Source: Candidatus Poribacteria bacterium (GTDB lineage: Bacteria; Poribacteria; WGA-4E; WGA-3G). Taken from it: a stretch of DNA of 64,000 bases. The notes under the pieces are model-generated. The model had not been told where the DNA came from and did no database searches. It saw nothing but the letters and a program-made list of their open reading frames with translations. The stretch spans positions 80,986 to 144,985 of the forward strand of contig JAJEAG010000027.1 of the NCBI GenBank assembly GCA_022824265.1, given 5' to 3'. Positions 25,896 to 34,881 of this stretch are shown piece after piece (position 1 is the first letter of the stretch; each line of letters starts with the position of its first letter). The position numbers and the translations under genes are program-made.

Positions 25896-26120
25896 ATAAA
25901 CAAAAACCGAACACAACCCATATCATCAACAAAAACCGACACCCGTCACCCAAAAAACATCCATCCAAAAACCGACCATAACCAAGGAAATAAAAACGTA
26001 CCAAACAGAAAATTTCAAAAAGTTTCGTACACACCGATAAACCCAGTCCCAGACTGGCATAATCCCAAAAGTCAAAACGTACGCAGAAACGAAAAACGCC
26101 CATTTTGTGTACGTTTTTAG
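25893..26120 (+). CDS. possible leaderless low-complexity ORF, right copy
   Basis: 75 codons rich in Asn, Lys, Pro, Thr and Gln, starting at ATG 25893 right after the conserved promoter block. The plus strand here is A/C-rich and G-poor, the mirror of the T/G-rich left side. Near the end, AAAACGTAC (about 26073) and GTACGTTTT (about 26109) could form a hairpin overlapping the stop codon. It is the outward-facing counterpart of the ORF at 23113-23295. Coding status is uncertain; a small RNA is an equal possibility. Confidence 0.35.
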   Translation: MINKNRTQPISSTKTDTRHPKNIHPKTDHNQGNKNVPNRKFQKVSYTPINPVPDWHNPKSQNVRRNEKRPFCVRF

Positions 26121-26170
26121 AAGGAGCAAATAACCGATGTATTTACAACAAATGGTCTCCACGTCCGGCA

Positions 26171-26192
26171 GGTACGGTTGCCTAACCGTACC
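26171..26192. repeat. 22-bp palindrome
   Basis: GGTACGGTT, a GCCT loop and AACCGTACC. It is one of several GC-richer small palindromes in the window (compare 32113-32131) and lies in the 26121-26303 gap before the small gene at 26304. Nothing else was recognised in that gap. Confidence 0.6.
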
Positions 26193-26303
26193 AAGTCCAA
26201 AAATTCTGATTTATCAAACACACGTTGATGATATAAATTCGCTTGCCTGATGAGGGCATATATGAGAAAATAATATTTTACATCTACCAAACAGGAGAAC
26301 ATT

Positions 26304-26567
26304 ATGGAAAAGATACGTGAACTCGCAACGCTGTTAGAATCAGGGATTGAAGACTATGACGAACAGTTGAAGATAATGCAATCGGAACGTCTGAAATATA
26401 TACGACTTTCCATGACAGATGGATTCGGGGAAAAGGAGGGAGACTCCAAAGAATCATGGTTATTACATCTAAAACAACTTGAGGATTCGCTCGGACTCAG
26501 ACTCAAGTCACTCAGGCAAGCGATACAGGAAGCCGCAGAATCTTTTGTAAAACCAGAGGCACAGTAA
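26304..26567 (+). CDS. small helical hypothetical protein
   Basis: 87 residues with a good AGGAG eight bases upstream. The sequence is charged and heptad-like (IRELATLLESGIEDYDEQLKIM and LKQLEDSLGLRLKSLRQAIQE), suggesting two helices forming a coiled coil. There is no signal peptide. The stop codon directly abuts the ATG of the CRTAC1-type gene, so the two are translated from one message. I do not recognise the family. Confidence 0.6.
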   Translation: MEKIRELATLLESGIEDYDEQLKIMQSERLKYIRLSMTDGFGEKEGDSKESWLLHLKQLEDSLGLRLKSLRQAIQEAAESFVKPEAQ

Positions 26568-29500
26568 ATGATCCAATCTCGTTCATTCCAATCTATTCAG
26601 TTATTATGTTTCCTCATATTCCTTTTTCTATTGTCTGCTAATGGGAAAGTTTTTGCCCAAGAAGCAGATAGTAATGGGTTAATCAGTAAGGCAATTCGGC
26701 AACAGAACTTGGGTTTGGCGTATCTTGAAGAATCGCAACCTCTAAAGGCTGTAAAAGCATTCACTGAACTCATTGAACTTATACCGAATGAGGGAATTGG
26801 CTATGGAAACCTTGCTGTCGCACACCTGCGGTTACGTCAACCTGATGCTGCAGAACAGTGGGTAAAACGTGGCATTGAAGTCGTTCCGATGGATAGTCAT
26901 CTATATTTCATTTTATCTGAAGTCTACCAAGTAAAAGGACAGACCGCACAAGCGATTGATACATTAAAAGAGGCTGTTAAGTTAGCACCTGAAGAATTGG
27001 AATTCCGGTATAAACTCGTACAGCATTATCTGGGACAGCGGAATAATCCAGATGCCAAACGTGAAGCAGTAAATCATTTACAGGAACTTTACCGACGTAC
27101 ACTTGTAAATGTTGTTATTCTGATGAAGTTGACACAGGCACTAATTGGACAGGAACGGCTTGATGATGCTGCAAAACATTGTCAAGAGTTGCTTATTTTA
27201 TTAGGTGATACCGATCCAGATAAATTAGCATATCTAACACACGGAATAGATGCAATAAAGAATAATGACCAAGTTTTAGCCTCACGAAACTTGCGTATTT
27301 TTGAGAACTTGCATCGTGCCAGTCCGCGCTATCAGCAAGGTATTGGTGAATTGGTTACCAATATCCTTGGACATCCAATAGAATCGTTTCGTCCGGGATT
27401 TAAAGCGCGGATTATCGCTAAGTTAAGTCCACCCATCAACGTAGAGTTTGTTGATGTCACTGAACAATTGGAACTTCAAAAAGTTATAGGTGAGTCAGAA
27501 GAAGAAAGATCCATTTTTTTATTTGACTACGACAATGATGGAAGGTTAGATATTTTTACAACATCACCTGCAACGCTGCTTAGAAACTTAGATGGAAAAT
27601 ATATTATTGATATAAACCTTCCAATCAACTTAGGGCAAAATTCTCACAATCCGAACACTGTTTCCTATGCTGATATGGACAAAGACGGAATACAGGATAT
27701 CTTATTCGATGTACTTCTACCGATAGATTATGATCACGATGGAGACCTTGATATATTTACTGAAAAATCTGGCAGGATATTGTATCGGAATAATGGAGAA
27801 GGGAAGTTAACCGATGTAAGTGAACAAACTTTCATTATGACGGATACGGAGAAACAATCTCAACAGATTCCAACAGAGGCAATTGCAGCGGATTTTGATG
27901 ATGATGGAGATATTGACATGTTTACCATCTATGAATCATCCGGGTGTGTTTTTTACGATAATCTCCGTCAAGGGAAGTTTCAGGTAGCTAACAGAAATAT
28001 TGGAATACCTCAAGATGTTCCGTACACATCAGTGAATAAAGGTGACTACAATAACGATGGAGATATTGACCTGTTCTTAGCCTCAACAAATGGTATTTAT
28101 CTTTACCAAAATAGAGGCGATGCTACCTTTGTCATTGACAAACGTTCAGATGAGATATTAAATATAAGACGTGATGCAGCACAATTAAAGACTCTTGATT
28201 ACGACAACGATGGGTTTATAGACCTGTGGGTTATTAGTAAACACGGGTTGTTACTATTCAGGAACGATGGCACAGGTCGTTACACCGAAACCAGTGAAAT
28301 CATTAATTCTACGACACCGATAGTAAGTGGCAAATCGGGTGCTGTAGGAGATTATGACAATGACGGAGATTTAGATCTGTTCTATATCAACGAAAAGGGA
28401 CAACTTCGTGCATTACAAAACAACGGTGGAAACCAAAACAACTGGATACAGGTGCGTTTGGAAGGCGTAACATCTGGCAATAACAAAGTGAATAGGGATG
28501 GAATCGGGTCAAAACTTGAGGTAAAAGTCAGTGATTTATATCAGTTACAATATGTTTCTGAACAGGTATCGCATTTCGGATTAGGTAAATTTGACGCTGC
28601 AAATGTTCTGCGGGTTGTGTGGACAAACGGTGTTCCACAGAATGTGATTGAACCGAAGGCAAAACAGAGAATTATGGAGAAACAGGTATTGAAAGGTTCA
28701 TGTCCATTTCTGTATGTCTATGATGGTGAGAAGTACGAATTTGTCACTGATCTGCTTTGGCGTGCTCCACTGGGGCTGATTACATCTATGGGATTTGTTG
28801 CACCCGATGAGACTAAAGACTTCGTAAAGATTTCTGCATCACAGATGCAACCAAAAGATGGGAAATATTCTATACAAATTACTGAGGAATTATGGGAAAC
28901 AGCATATTTTGATATGGTCAAACTTATTGCAGTTGACCATCCGAAGGAGATGGATATTTATGTAGATGAGCAGTATAAACCACCCCCTTTTGCGGAATTC
29001 AAGATATACGGTGTATCAGAGAAACGTATTCCATTATCTGTTTTGAATCACGAAGGTGAAGATGTTACTGATGCCCTAAAAACCCCTGACTATCACTACG
29101 CTATTGAACATAAACCAGGACCCTATCAAGGCGTGGTAGAACCCCACGCCATCATCCTTGACCTTGGTGATATTCCTGATAAGCAACCTGTTACGCTGTT
29201 CCTCAACGGTTGGATCTTTCCGACTGATACCAGTATTAACATCGCCTTATCCCAAAATAATGCAATTAATCCGAGTTTTCCTTCTGTTGCTGTGAAGGAC
29301 GAGACAGGAAAGTGGAAAACAGTGATGGAGATGATTGGTATTCCTGCGGGAAAAAACAAAACAATCACAGTTGATTTAACAGGTAAGTTTTTATCTGAAG
29401 AAAAACAGGTGCGGATTGCAACTAATATGCAAATCTATTGGGATGCTGCGTTTTTTACAATTGGAGAACAGGATGTACCAATGGAAATCACAGAATTGGC

Positions 29501-29972
29501 ACCTGACAGTGCAGACCTACACTACCGAGGTTTTTCAGAGATGTATCGTCCTAATCCACATGCACCCCATCTGTTTGACTACCAAAAGGTCACGAAAAAC
29601 GCACAGTGGCGAGACCTTGAAGGTTTTTATACCCGTTATGGTGATGTCAATCCATTGTTACAAACAATAGATGATATGTATGTAATCCTCAATGCAGGAG
29701 ATGAAATTACGGTGGAGTTTGATGCATCTCGTCTCCCAACGCTAAAGGAGGGTTGGACAAGAGACTTTATCCTATACAGTGATGGGTGGGACAAGGATGG
29801 AGATATTAATACACTGACATCACAGACGGTAGAACCACTACCGTTTCACGGTATGTCTAAATATCCATATCCTGAAACTGAACATTATCCGAATGACGAA
29901 GCACATCAACGTTATCGCATTGAATACAATACACGTCGTGTGACACATCAACTTCCACCAATAACTAAATAA
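26568..29972 (+). CDS. CRTAC1-type exported protein: TPR, FG-GAP repeats, ASPIC/UnbV
   Basis: 1134 residues. A signal peptide lies at about 10-30 (LCFLIFLFLLSANGKVFAQ). TPR helices follow at about 40-250 (LGLAYLEESQPLKAVKAFTELI, AVAHLRLRQPDAAEQWVKRG). From about 315 to 620, repeated D-x-D-x-D-G calcium-loop motifs (FDYDNDGRLDIF, DFDDDGDIDMF, DYDNDGDLDLFY) mark FG-GAP/VCBS propeller blades. ASPIC/UnbV comes next (about 630-710, with GIGSKLEVKV and VSHFGLGK). The last 400 residues are a conserved beta-rich tail of unknown role. It is surface or periplasmic and probably adhesive. Its last 127 codons recur as a fragment at 32158-32547. Confidence 0.88.
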   Translation: MIQSRSFQSIQLLCFLIFLFLLSANGKVFAQEADSNGLISKAIRQQNLGLAYLEESQPLKAVKAFTELIELIPNEGIGYGNLAVAHLRLRQPDAAEQWVKRGIEVVPMDSHLYFILSEVYQVKGQTAQAIDTLKEAVKLAPEELEFRYKLVQHYLGQRNNPDAKREAVNHLQELYRRTLVNVVILMKLTQALIGQERLDDAAKHCQELLILLGDTDPDKLAYLTHGIDAIKNNDQVLASRNLRIFENLHRASPRYQQGIGELVTNILGHPIESFRPGFKARIIAKLSPPINVEFVDVTEQLELQKVIGESEEERSIFLFDYDNDGRLDIFTTSPATLLRNLDGKYIIDINLPINLGQNSHNPNTVSYADMDKDGIQDILFDVLLPIDYDHDGDLDIFTEKSGRILYRNNGEGKLTDVSEQTFIMTDTEKQSQQIPTEAIAADFDDDGDIDMFTIYESSGCVFYDNLRQGKFQVANRNIGIPQDVPYTSVNKGDYNNDGDIDLFLASTNGIYLYQNRGDATFVIDKRSDEILNIRRDAAQLKTLDYDNDGFIDLWVISKHGLLLFRNDGTGRYTETSEIINSTTPIVSGKSGAVGDYDNDGDLDLFYINEKGQLRALQNNGGNQNNWIQVRLEGVTSGNNKVNRDGIGSKLEVKVSDLYQLQYVSEQVSHFGLGKFDAANVLRVVWTNGVPQNVIEPKAKQRIMEKQVLKGSCPFLYVYDGEKYEFVTDLLWRAPLGLITSMGFVAPDETKDFVKISASQMQPKDGKYSIQITEELWETAYFDMVKLIAVDHPKEMDIYVDEQYKPPPFAEFKIYGVSEKRIPLSVLNHEGEDVTDALKTPDYHYAIEHKPGPYQGVVEPHAIILDLGDIPDKQPVTLFLNGWIFPTDTSINIALSQNNAINPSFPSVAVKDETGKWKTVMEMIGIPAGKNKTITVDLTGKFLSEEKQVRIATNMQIYWDAAFFTIGEQDVPMEITELAPDSADLHYRGFSEMYRPNPHAPHLFDYQKVTKNAQWRDLEGFYTRYGDVNPLLQTIDDMYVILNAGDEITVEFDASRLPTLKEGWTRDFILYSDGWDKDGDINTLTSQTVEPLPFHGMSKYPYPETEHYPNDEAHQRYRIEYNTRRVTHQLPPITK

Positions 29973-29980
29973 GCGGCTTT

Positions 29981-32020
29981 ATGAACACGAAAAACTTACT
30001 TACCATCTCTATTCTGATGCTAATCTATTCCTCTTTCATCAGTAATGGATATGCACAAGACAATAACCAGTTGAATTTGCCTGAAGGTGCAATAGCACGT
30101 TATGGGAAAGGAAAAGTTAAAGGTATACAACTTTCTCCAGATGGAAATGTAATTGCTGTTAGTAGCACTTCAGGTGTTTGGCTATATGATGCTAACACCG
30201 GTGCTGAACTTTCGCTGTTTACGGATCATACTTCGCAATTTGGTACTGTTGCCTTCTCACCAGATGGAAAAATATTGACAAGTGGAACGTTTGAGAATAT
30301 ATTGCTCTGGGATATTGCTACTGGCAACAAATTGAATTCCTTTAGGAATGATAAAGGACGAATAAAAGACCTTAGTTTTACTGAAAATGGTAAATCTCTT
30401 AAATGTGAAAATCATATTGACTCCGTTAAATTATGGGATATTACCACTGGTAAGAAGAAGTTAGACTTCCGTCCAAAATCTTTAGATAGTTTCGGTCGTG
30501 CACTGAAACTCCTATCTGGAAATGACCATACAGCCTCAGATTTATTCCTAAATAAAGAAAATAGAGGCATTTATGCGTGTGGGTACGATAATGGAAAGAT
30601 ACATTTGGAGGATGCAACTACTGGGAAAAACATAAAGACTTTACAAGGACGTAAAGATCATATTCATCAACTTGTATTTTCACCTGATGGCAATTTACTT
30701 GTATCTAACATTTCAAGCGATTCCCTTCGTATATGGGATGTTGATACTGGACAACAGATTGCAGCTTTAATAGATGACCCCAAAATTTTTGGTATTCTGA
30801 TGTTTTCTAAGGATGGAAAAACTTTAGTATGCCAGAGGAAATCAAGAGAGTTAATGTTATGGGATGTAGCAACCAAAAGACATAGATGTTCACTTGATAT
30901 TCACTTAGATGGCACAATCAGTGTGTTATCATTTTCAGAAGATTCTAAGAGGATAATAGGTGCAAGTAATATTGGTGAGATTCGGATATGGGATTCCAAC
31001 ACCGGTGATGTGTTATTAACCTTTACAACAGAACATACAGAAATCTTAACATCTTTAGCGTATTCTCCTGATGGTAAACACATAGCAAGTGGACACATTC
31101 ATACAATTCGACTGTGGAATACACTTCCACCATATCAACTAAGTAAACGTATATATGCAACCATTTTTCCACAAGCATTGGTATTTTCACCAGAAGGAAA
31201 CACGGTTATCCATGCAGATTGGTTCAGGTATCATCAAACAACCAGGAATGGAATTACCAAGGAAAATGTAGTGAATACATTGAGTATATGGAATACAAGC
31301 ACGGGACACATTCTTTCTGAATATCCCATTGAATCAATCAAAGAAACGAAGAATAATAACAAAGGATCGTCCACATCTAATTTATCAATGCCAAGCGAGG
31401 TTATATTTTCTCAAAATGGTTACATGCTCGCGACTGCTAATAATGTAGAACGTGCAACAGAGGAGACGCGATTTACAGTCCTGTTATGGGATGTTCCACT
31501 TGGAAAAATACACCACACGTTAAAGGGACATACAGATCGCATAAAAGCATTAGCATTCACACCAAACGGAAAAATGCTTGCCAGTGGAGGTGATGACGGT
31601 ACAATTCGTCTCTGGGATGTAAGTACTGGTACTCAACTGTTAAATCTACCATCAGGAAAAACCCGTGTAATGGCGTTGTCTCCCGATGGAAAAATACTTG
31701 CGAGCACTAATAGTCCTTTTAAAATTCAGTTGTGGGATATTGTAAATGGTCAACAAATGACTTCAATTCAGGGAAATAATGGAACCGTTGAGGTGTTGGC
31801 ATTCTCACATGATAGCAAAATACTTGTGAGTGGGAGTTGGGATGGGAAAATTCGCTTATGGGGTGTTACAACAAATAAAATGTTATCTACCGTCAAAGGT
31901 CATACAACAGACATAAAAGCACTTGTATTTTCAGAAGATGGAAAGTCCATAGCAAGTGGAAGTTCAGACGGTTTAGTTTTTCTATGGAATGCTAAAGAAT
32001 TAAGTAACGGAATCTTTTGA
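29981..32020 (+). CDS. exported WD40 protein
   Basis: 679 residues with a signal peptide at about 1-25 (ILMLIYSSFISNGYAQ). The rest is a chain of WD40 blades, about 13-14, with typical ends LWDIATGNK, IRIWDSNTGD, TIRLWDVSTG and KIRLWGVTTN, so two propellers are likely. The N-terminal segment LNLPEGAIARYGKGKVK is close to LPEGAIARIGKGYQ in the WD40 gene at 56660, a shared family leader. The gene starts eight bases after the CRTAC1-type stop, with no clear ribosome site. It is flanked on its right by a copy of the CRTAC1 gene end. Confidence 0.85.
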   Translation: MNTKNLLTISILMLIYSSFISNGYAQDNNQLNLPEGAIARYGKGKVKGIQLSPDGNVIAVSSTSGVWLYDANTGAELSLFTDHTSQFGTVAFSPDGKILTSGTFENILLWDIATGNKLNSFRNDKGRIKDLSFTENGKSLKCENHIDSVKLWDITTGKKKLDFRPKSLDSFGRALKLLSGNDHTASDLFLNKENRGIYACGYDNGKIHLEDATTGKNIKTLQGRKDHIHQLVFSPDGNLLVSNISSDSLRIWDVDTGQQIAALIDDPKIFGILMFSKDGKTLVCQRKSRELMLWDVATKRHRCSLDIHLDGTISVLSFSEDSKRIIGASNIGEIRIWDSNTGDVLLTFTTEHTEILTSLAYSPDGKHIASGHIHTIRLWNTLPPYQLSKRIYATIFPQALVFSPEGNTVIHADWFRYHQTTRNGITKENVVNTLSIWNTSTGHILSEYPIESIKETKNNNKGSSTSNLSMPSEVIFSQNGYMLATANNVERATEETRFTVLLWDVPLGKIHHTLKGHTDRIKALAFTPNGKMLASGGDDGTIRLWDVSTGTQLLNLPSGKTRVMALSPDGKILASTNSPFKIQLWDIVNGQQMTSIQGNNGTVEVLAFSHDSKILVSGSWDGKIRLWGVTTNKMLSTVKGHTTDIKALVFSEDGKSIASGSSDGLVFLWNAKELSNGIF

Positions 32021-32032
32021 CGGTAGGCGGGG

Positions 32033-32062
32033 AATGCTTAAAAGCATTCATACCGTTGATTT
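32033..32062. repeat. palindrome plus 19-bp word shared with the MITE interior
   Basis: AATGCT and AGCATT form a short palindrome (32033-32048), and GCATTCATACCGTTGATTT (32044-32062) is identical to 7396-7414 inside the MITE. Confidence 0.6.
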
Positions 32063-32112
32063 CTTGATGTGGTGGTTTCCTTTCCACATTTGAACCAAAA
32101 AACTGTCAGTAG

Positions 32113-32131
32113 GGGCGAGGTTTCCTCGCCC
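32113..32131. repeat. GC-rich palindrome
   Basis: GGGCGAGG, a TTT loop and CCTCGCCC. It sits at the left breakpoint of the duplicated CRTAC1 fragment. Confidence 0.6.
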
Positions 32132-32142
32132 GTGTAAACAAG

Positions 32143-32547
32143 ATGTATCAGGTTAATAAGGTCACGAAAAATGGACAGTGGCGAGATCTTGAAGGTTTTT
32201 ATACCCGTTATGGTGATGTCAATCCATTGTTACAAACAATAGATGATATGTATGTAATCCTCAATGCAGGAGATGAAATTACGGTTGAATTTGATGCATC
32301 ATACCTCCCTACGCTAAAGGAGGGTTGGACACGAGACTTTATCCTTTACAGTGATGGGTGGGATAAAGATGGAGATATTAATACACTGACATCACAGACG
32401 GTTGAACCATTGCCGTTTCACGGTATATCCAAATATCCATATCCTGAAACTGAGCATTACCCGAATGACGAAGCACATCAACGTTACCGCATTGAATACA
32501 ACACACGGCGTGTGACACATGAATTACCAAAGTTGATGGAAAAATGA
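32143..32547 (+). pseudogene. duplicated 3' fragment of the CRTAC1-type gene
   Basis: The frame opens at ATG 32143, but similarity begins at 32158 and runs to the end: it matches codons 1007 to the end of the 26568-29972 gene at more than 90 percent of bases by eye, with most changes at third positions. The first 1000 codons, including the signal peptide, are missing and there is no ribosome site. The WD40 gene lies between the two copies. This is the leftover of a tandem paralog after deletion, or a short duplication. Confidence 0.8.
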
Positions 32548-32559
32548 TGTGTGATCCAC

Positions 32560-33744
32560 TTATGTGTTTGGAGACACTCTCCGCAAGGGTATGTATAGCC
32601 CCAAAAGGACAATTAACAATATCCCCGCAAAAACCACATAGGGATAAGATATATTTATTTGATGTAACCAGATTGCAAACAGTGGACCCAAAATTCGACC
32701 TAAGCTTGAAAAAGCATCTAAAAAACCAATAACTGTACCTTGTCCGGAATGCACCTGTTTAGAGATCCAAGAGGTATTCGTCGGTCGTATGATTTGACTT
32801 CCAATACCCACGAATATCAGATACAAAACGAGCGTGAAATATGGAATAGCACTTGGTAGAAGAGCCATTCCCATTGCCTTGAGTAAGAGCCCAAATAGGA
32901 TTATCCTTCGTTCTGTAAATACATTGATCAATCGTCCGAGTAAACCACCTTGAAATAGCACGACAGCTGCACCCATTGCCATAAACATGCCACCTAATTC
33001 CTTTTGTCCATAACCCCATTTATCTTCAATGAAATAAGGGAATGTCGTTTCAAATCCCATGAAGCTGAAACTTGAGAAAAATGAAACAAGGAATATTGCA
33101 GTAAACGGAGATTTCAACGTTTTCCAGTGGAGGATTTCCCGTAGAGATATCCACTCCTGTTTTTCCGTAGTTGTTATATGTGCTTCTATTGGTGGACGCT
33201 TTTTAAGTGACTCCGGTAGCATGAATAACACGAGCAAGGAGTTAAGAAAGGATAACCCACCGGCAACAAAGAAAGGTAAATCTTGTCTCCCCATGAGACC
33301 CCCAATAGCCGGTCCCACAGTGATACCGAATCCAATCGCTGCACCCATTAATCCCATTCCTTTACTGCGTTCTTGTTCTGTTGTTACATCTGCGACATAA
33401 GCCATTACCGTTGGCAAAACTGCAGCCGATGCAATACCTCCTATGCAGCGTGCCAGAAGAAGCAGCATATAGTTTTGTACTAAACCATAACCGATTAGAG
33501 AAAGGGCATTACCCAATAAACCAGCGAGAATGGCAGGTTTCCTTCCATATTTATCTGACAATCTTCCCCATATAGGCGTAAATAGCAGCAGCATCCCTGA
33601 GTAGATGGACATCAAAACTGCATATTCGATGAGTGTTGCCCCTGTGTTTTTAGTGTAGTAAGCAAAGGATGGGATAATGATACCAACACCAAGCATTACA
33701 AAAAACAGGGTTAGGAACAAGAGGAGAAGTCTCGGTTTTTGCAT
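32560..33744 (-). CDS. MFS transporter
   Basis: I start at ATG 33744 (about 394 residues), where the first membrane segment begins (KPRLLLLFLTLFFVMLGVGIIIPSFAYY); the frame to 33804 adds an unlikely N-terminus. There are twelve hydrophobic segments, the loop 2-3 motif G-R-L-S-D-K-Y-G-R-K-P near 63-73 and a matching region in the second half. This pattern is of the drug-proton antiporter type (TetA/Bmr-like), so export of a small compound is likely, although the substrate is not readable. It converges with the CRTAC1 fragment and is divergent from the M50-type gene. Confidence 0.85.
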   Translation of the reverse strand: MQKPRLLLLFLTLFFVMLGVGIIIPSFAYYTKNTGATLIEYAVLMSIYSGMLLLFTPIWGRLSDKYGRKPAILAGLLGNALSLIGYGLVQNYMLLLLARCIGGIASAAVLPTVMAYVADVTTEQERSKGMGLMGAAIGFGITVGPAIGGLMGRQDLPFFVAGGLSFLNSLLVLFMLPESLKKRPPIEAHITTTEKQEWISLREILHWKTLKSPFTAIFLVSFFSSFSFMGFETTFPYFIEDKWGYGQKELGGMFMAMGAAVVLFQGGLLGRLINVFTERRIILFGLLLKAMGMALLPSAIPYFTLVLYLIFVGIGSQIIRPTNTSWISKQVHSGQGTVIGFLDAFSSLGRILGPLFAIWLHQINISYPYVVFAGILLIVLLGLYIPLRRVSPNT

Positions 33745-33865
33745 TCGTAGGTTAAAGAAACAGATTCTGCACACATGGTAAACAAGATTGTTGGGCAGTA
33801 TCAACTATTATACCTTTGCTTTAGTCGTGTGTCAATATTAATGAATGTATTTGACCAACTACCGA

Positions 33866-33894
33866 TTGCAAAATCTGATGAAATATGATAGAAT
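33866..33894 (+). promoter_or_regulatory. putative promoter of the M50-type peptidase gene
   Basis: TTGCAA (33866-33871), 17 bp, TAGAAT (33889-33894), about 58 bp before the start codon. Confidence 0.4.
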
Positions 33895-33952
33895 AGGTCT
33901 ATTATCTATTAGTAAAATGTAACCGAATCTGGATATACCATAAGGTAAGATA

Positions 33953-34657
33953 ATGACCATTTTTAAACGATATATTGCATTGTTTCTAATTTTTATCGTT
34001 ATCACGTTATTGTGGAATACTTTAGCGATGTATCCACTCAAGATTTTCGTGGTGTTTATGCATGAAGTTAGCCACGGACTTACAGCGATTGCGACTGGTG
34101 GTAGTATCGTAGAAATAGAGATTAATCCCCAACAGGGAGGACATGCTGTTACGAAAGGAGGATCCCGATTCTGGACACTTAGTGCGGGTTATCTCGGTAG
34201 TCTGTTGTGGGGTGGTGTAATCCTGCTGTTGGCTGCAAGAACACATTTAGATAAAGGCGTAAGTGTTCTTATTGGTATTGGTATGGTTGTTATAACTATC
34301 GCTTTTGGATCCGATAGGTTTACCTACCTTTTTGGTATCGGTTTTGGTGTTACTCTTATTGCGATTGGTATGTTTCTGCCAGAAGTTGTCAATGATTGGA
34401 TATTACGGGTTATCGGTATGACAAGCTGCCTTTATGCAATTCTTGACATAAAAAGTGATGTTTTGGATAGGTCCAACTTACGTTCAGATGCTCGGATGTT
34501 GGCAGAAGAAACTAAATTTCTTACGACAGAAATCTGGGGACTGTTGTGGATTGTGATTGCGATCGTGCTAACCGTGTGGTTTCTCTACTTGTCGGGTAAA
34601 ACGACCGATACTACTGAATCGGAAAACACCGACACCGCTACAACAGAAGTGAGTTAG
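33953..34657 (+). CDS. M50B-like membrane metallopeptidase
   Basis: 234 residues, mostly membrane segments. H37-E38-V-S-H41 in FMHEVSHGLTAIATGG is a HExxH zinc motif inside the first helices, followed by the G-G-S and Q-G-G-H-A-V-T turn, as in the M50B peptidase group. The tail after residue 215 is Thr/Glu-rich and hydrophilic. M50 proteins cut other membrane proteins or signal peptides, but M50B members are poorly known and some may not be proteases. The stop overlaps the stop of the small convergent gene at 34654. Confidence 0.75.
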   Translation: MTIFKRYIALFLIFIVITLLWNTLAMYPLKIFVVFMHEVSHGLTAIATGGSIVEIEINPQQGGHAVTKGGSRFWTLSAGYLGSLLWGGVILLLAARTHLDKGVSVLIGIGMVVITIAFGSDRFTYLFGIGFGVTLIAIGMFLPEVVNDWILRVIGMTSCLYAILDIKSDVLDRSNLRSDARMLAEETKFLTTEIWGLLWIVIAIVLTVWFLYLSGKTTDTTESENTDTATTEVS

Positions 34658-34866
34658 TTATTAATTGGTCCAAAGTCTATGGTATAAAAGTTAAGTAACC
34701 ATACACAAATACCTAACAGAAATAGTGGAATAGAAATAAGGAGGATTAGAATCAAAACACCCCATACCCATGATCCTTTGGATTTTGCTACCGTAGCCAA
34801 ACGTGTTATCAACACGCCACCACCTATAATAACCGTAACAACGAGACCAAATACCACCATCACCAT
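34654..34866 (-). CDS. small two-segment membrane protein
   Basis: 70 residues with hydrophobic segments at about 3-24 and 34-60. AGAGGAAAG sits six to eight bases before the ATG, a good ribosome site that supports a real gene. The start codon is only 15 bp from the divergent start at 34882, and the 3' end overlaps the M50-type stop. I do not recognise a family. Confidence 0.55.
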   Translation of the reverse strand: MVMVVFGLVVTVIIGGGVLITRLATVAKSKGSWVWGVLILILLISIPLFLLGICVWLLNFYTIDFGPINN

Positions 34867-34881
34867 TATTCTTTCCTCTCA

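Noticed and set aside
32544..32732. 62-codon plus-strand ORF after the CRTAC1 fragment
   Set aside because: It is antisense to the end of the MFS transporter gene and shows no independent coding features.
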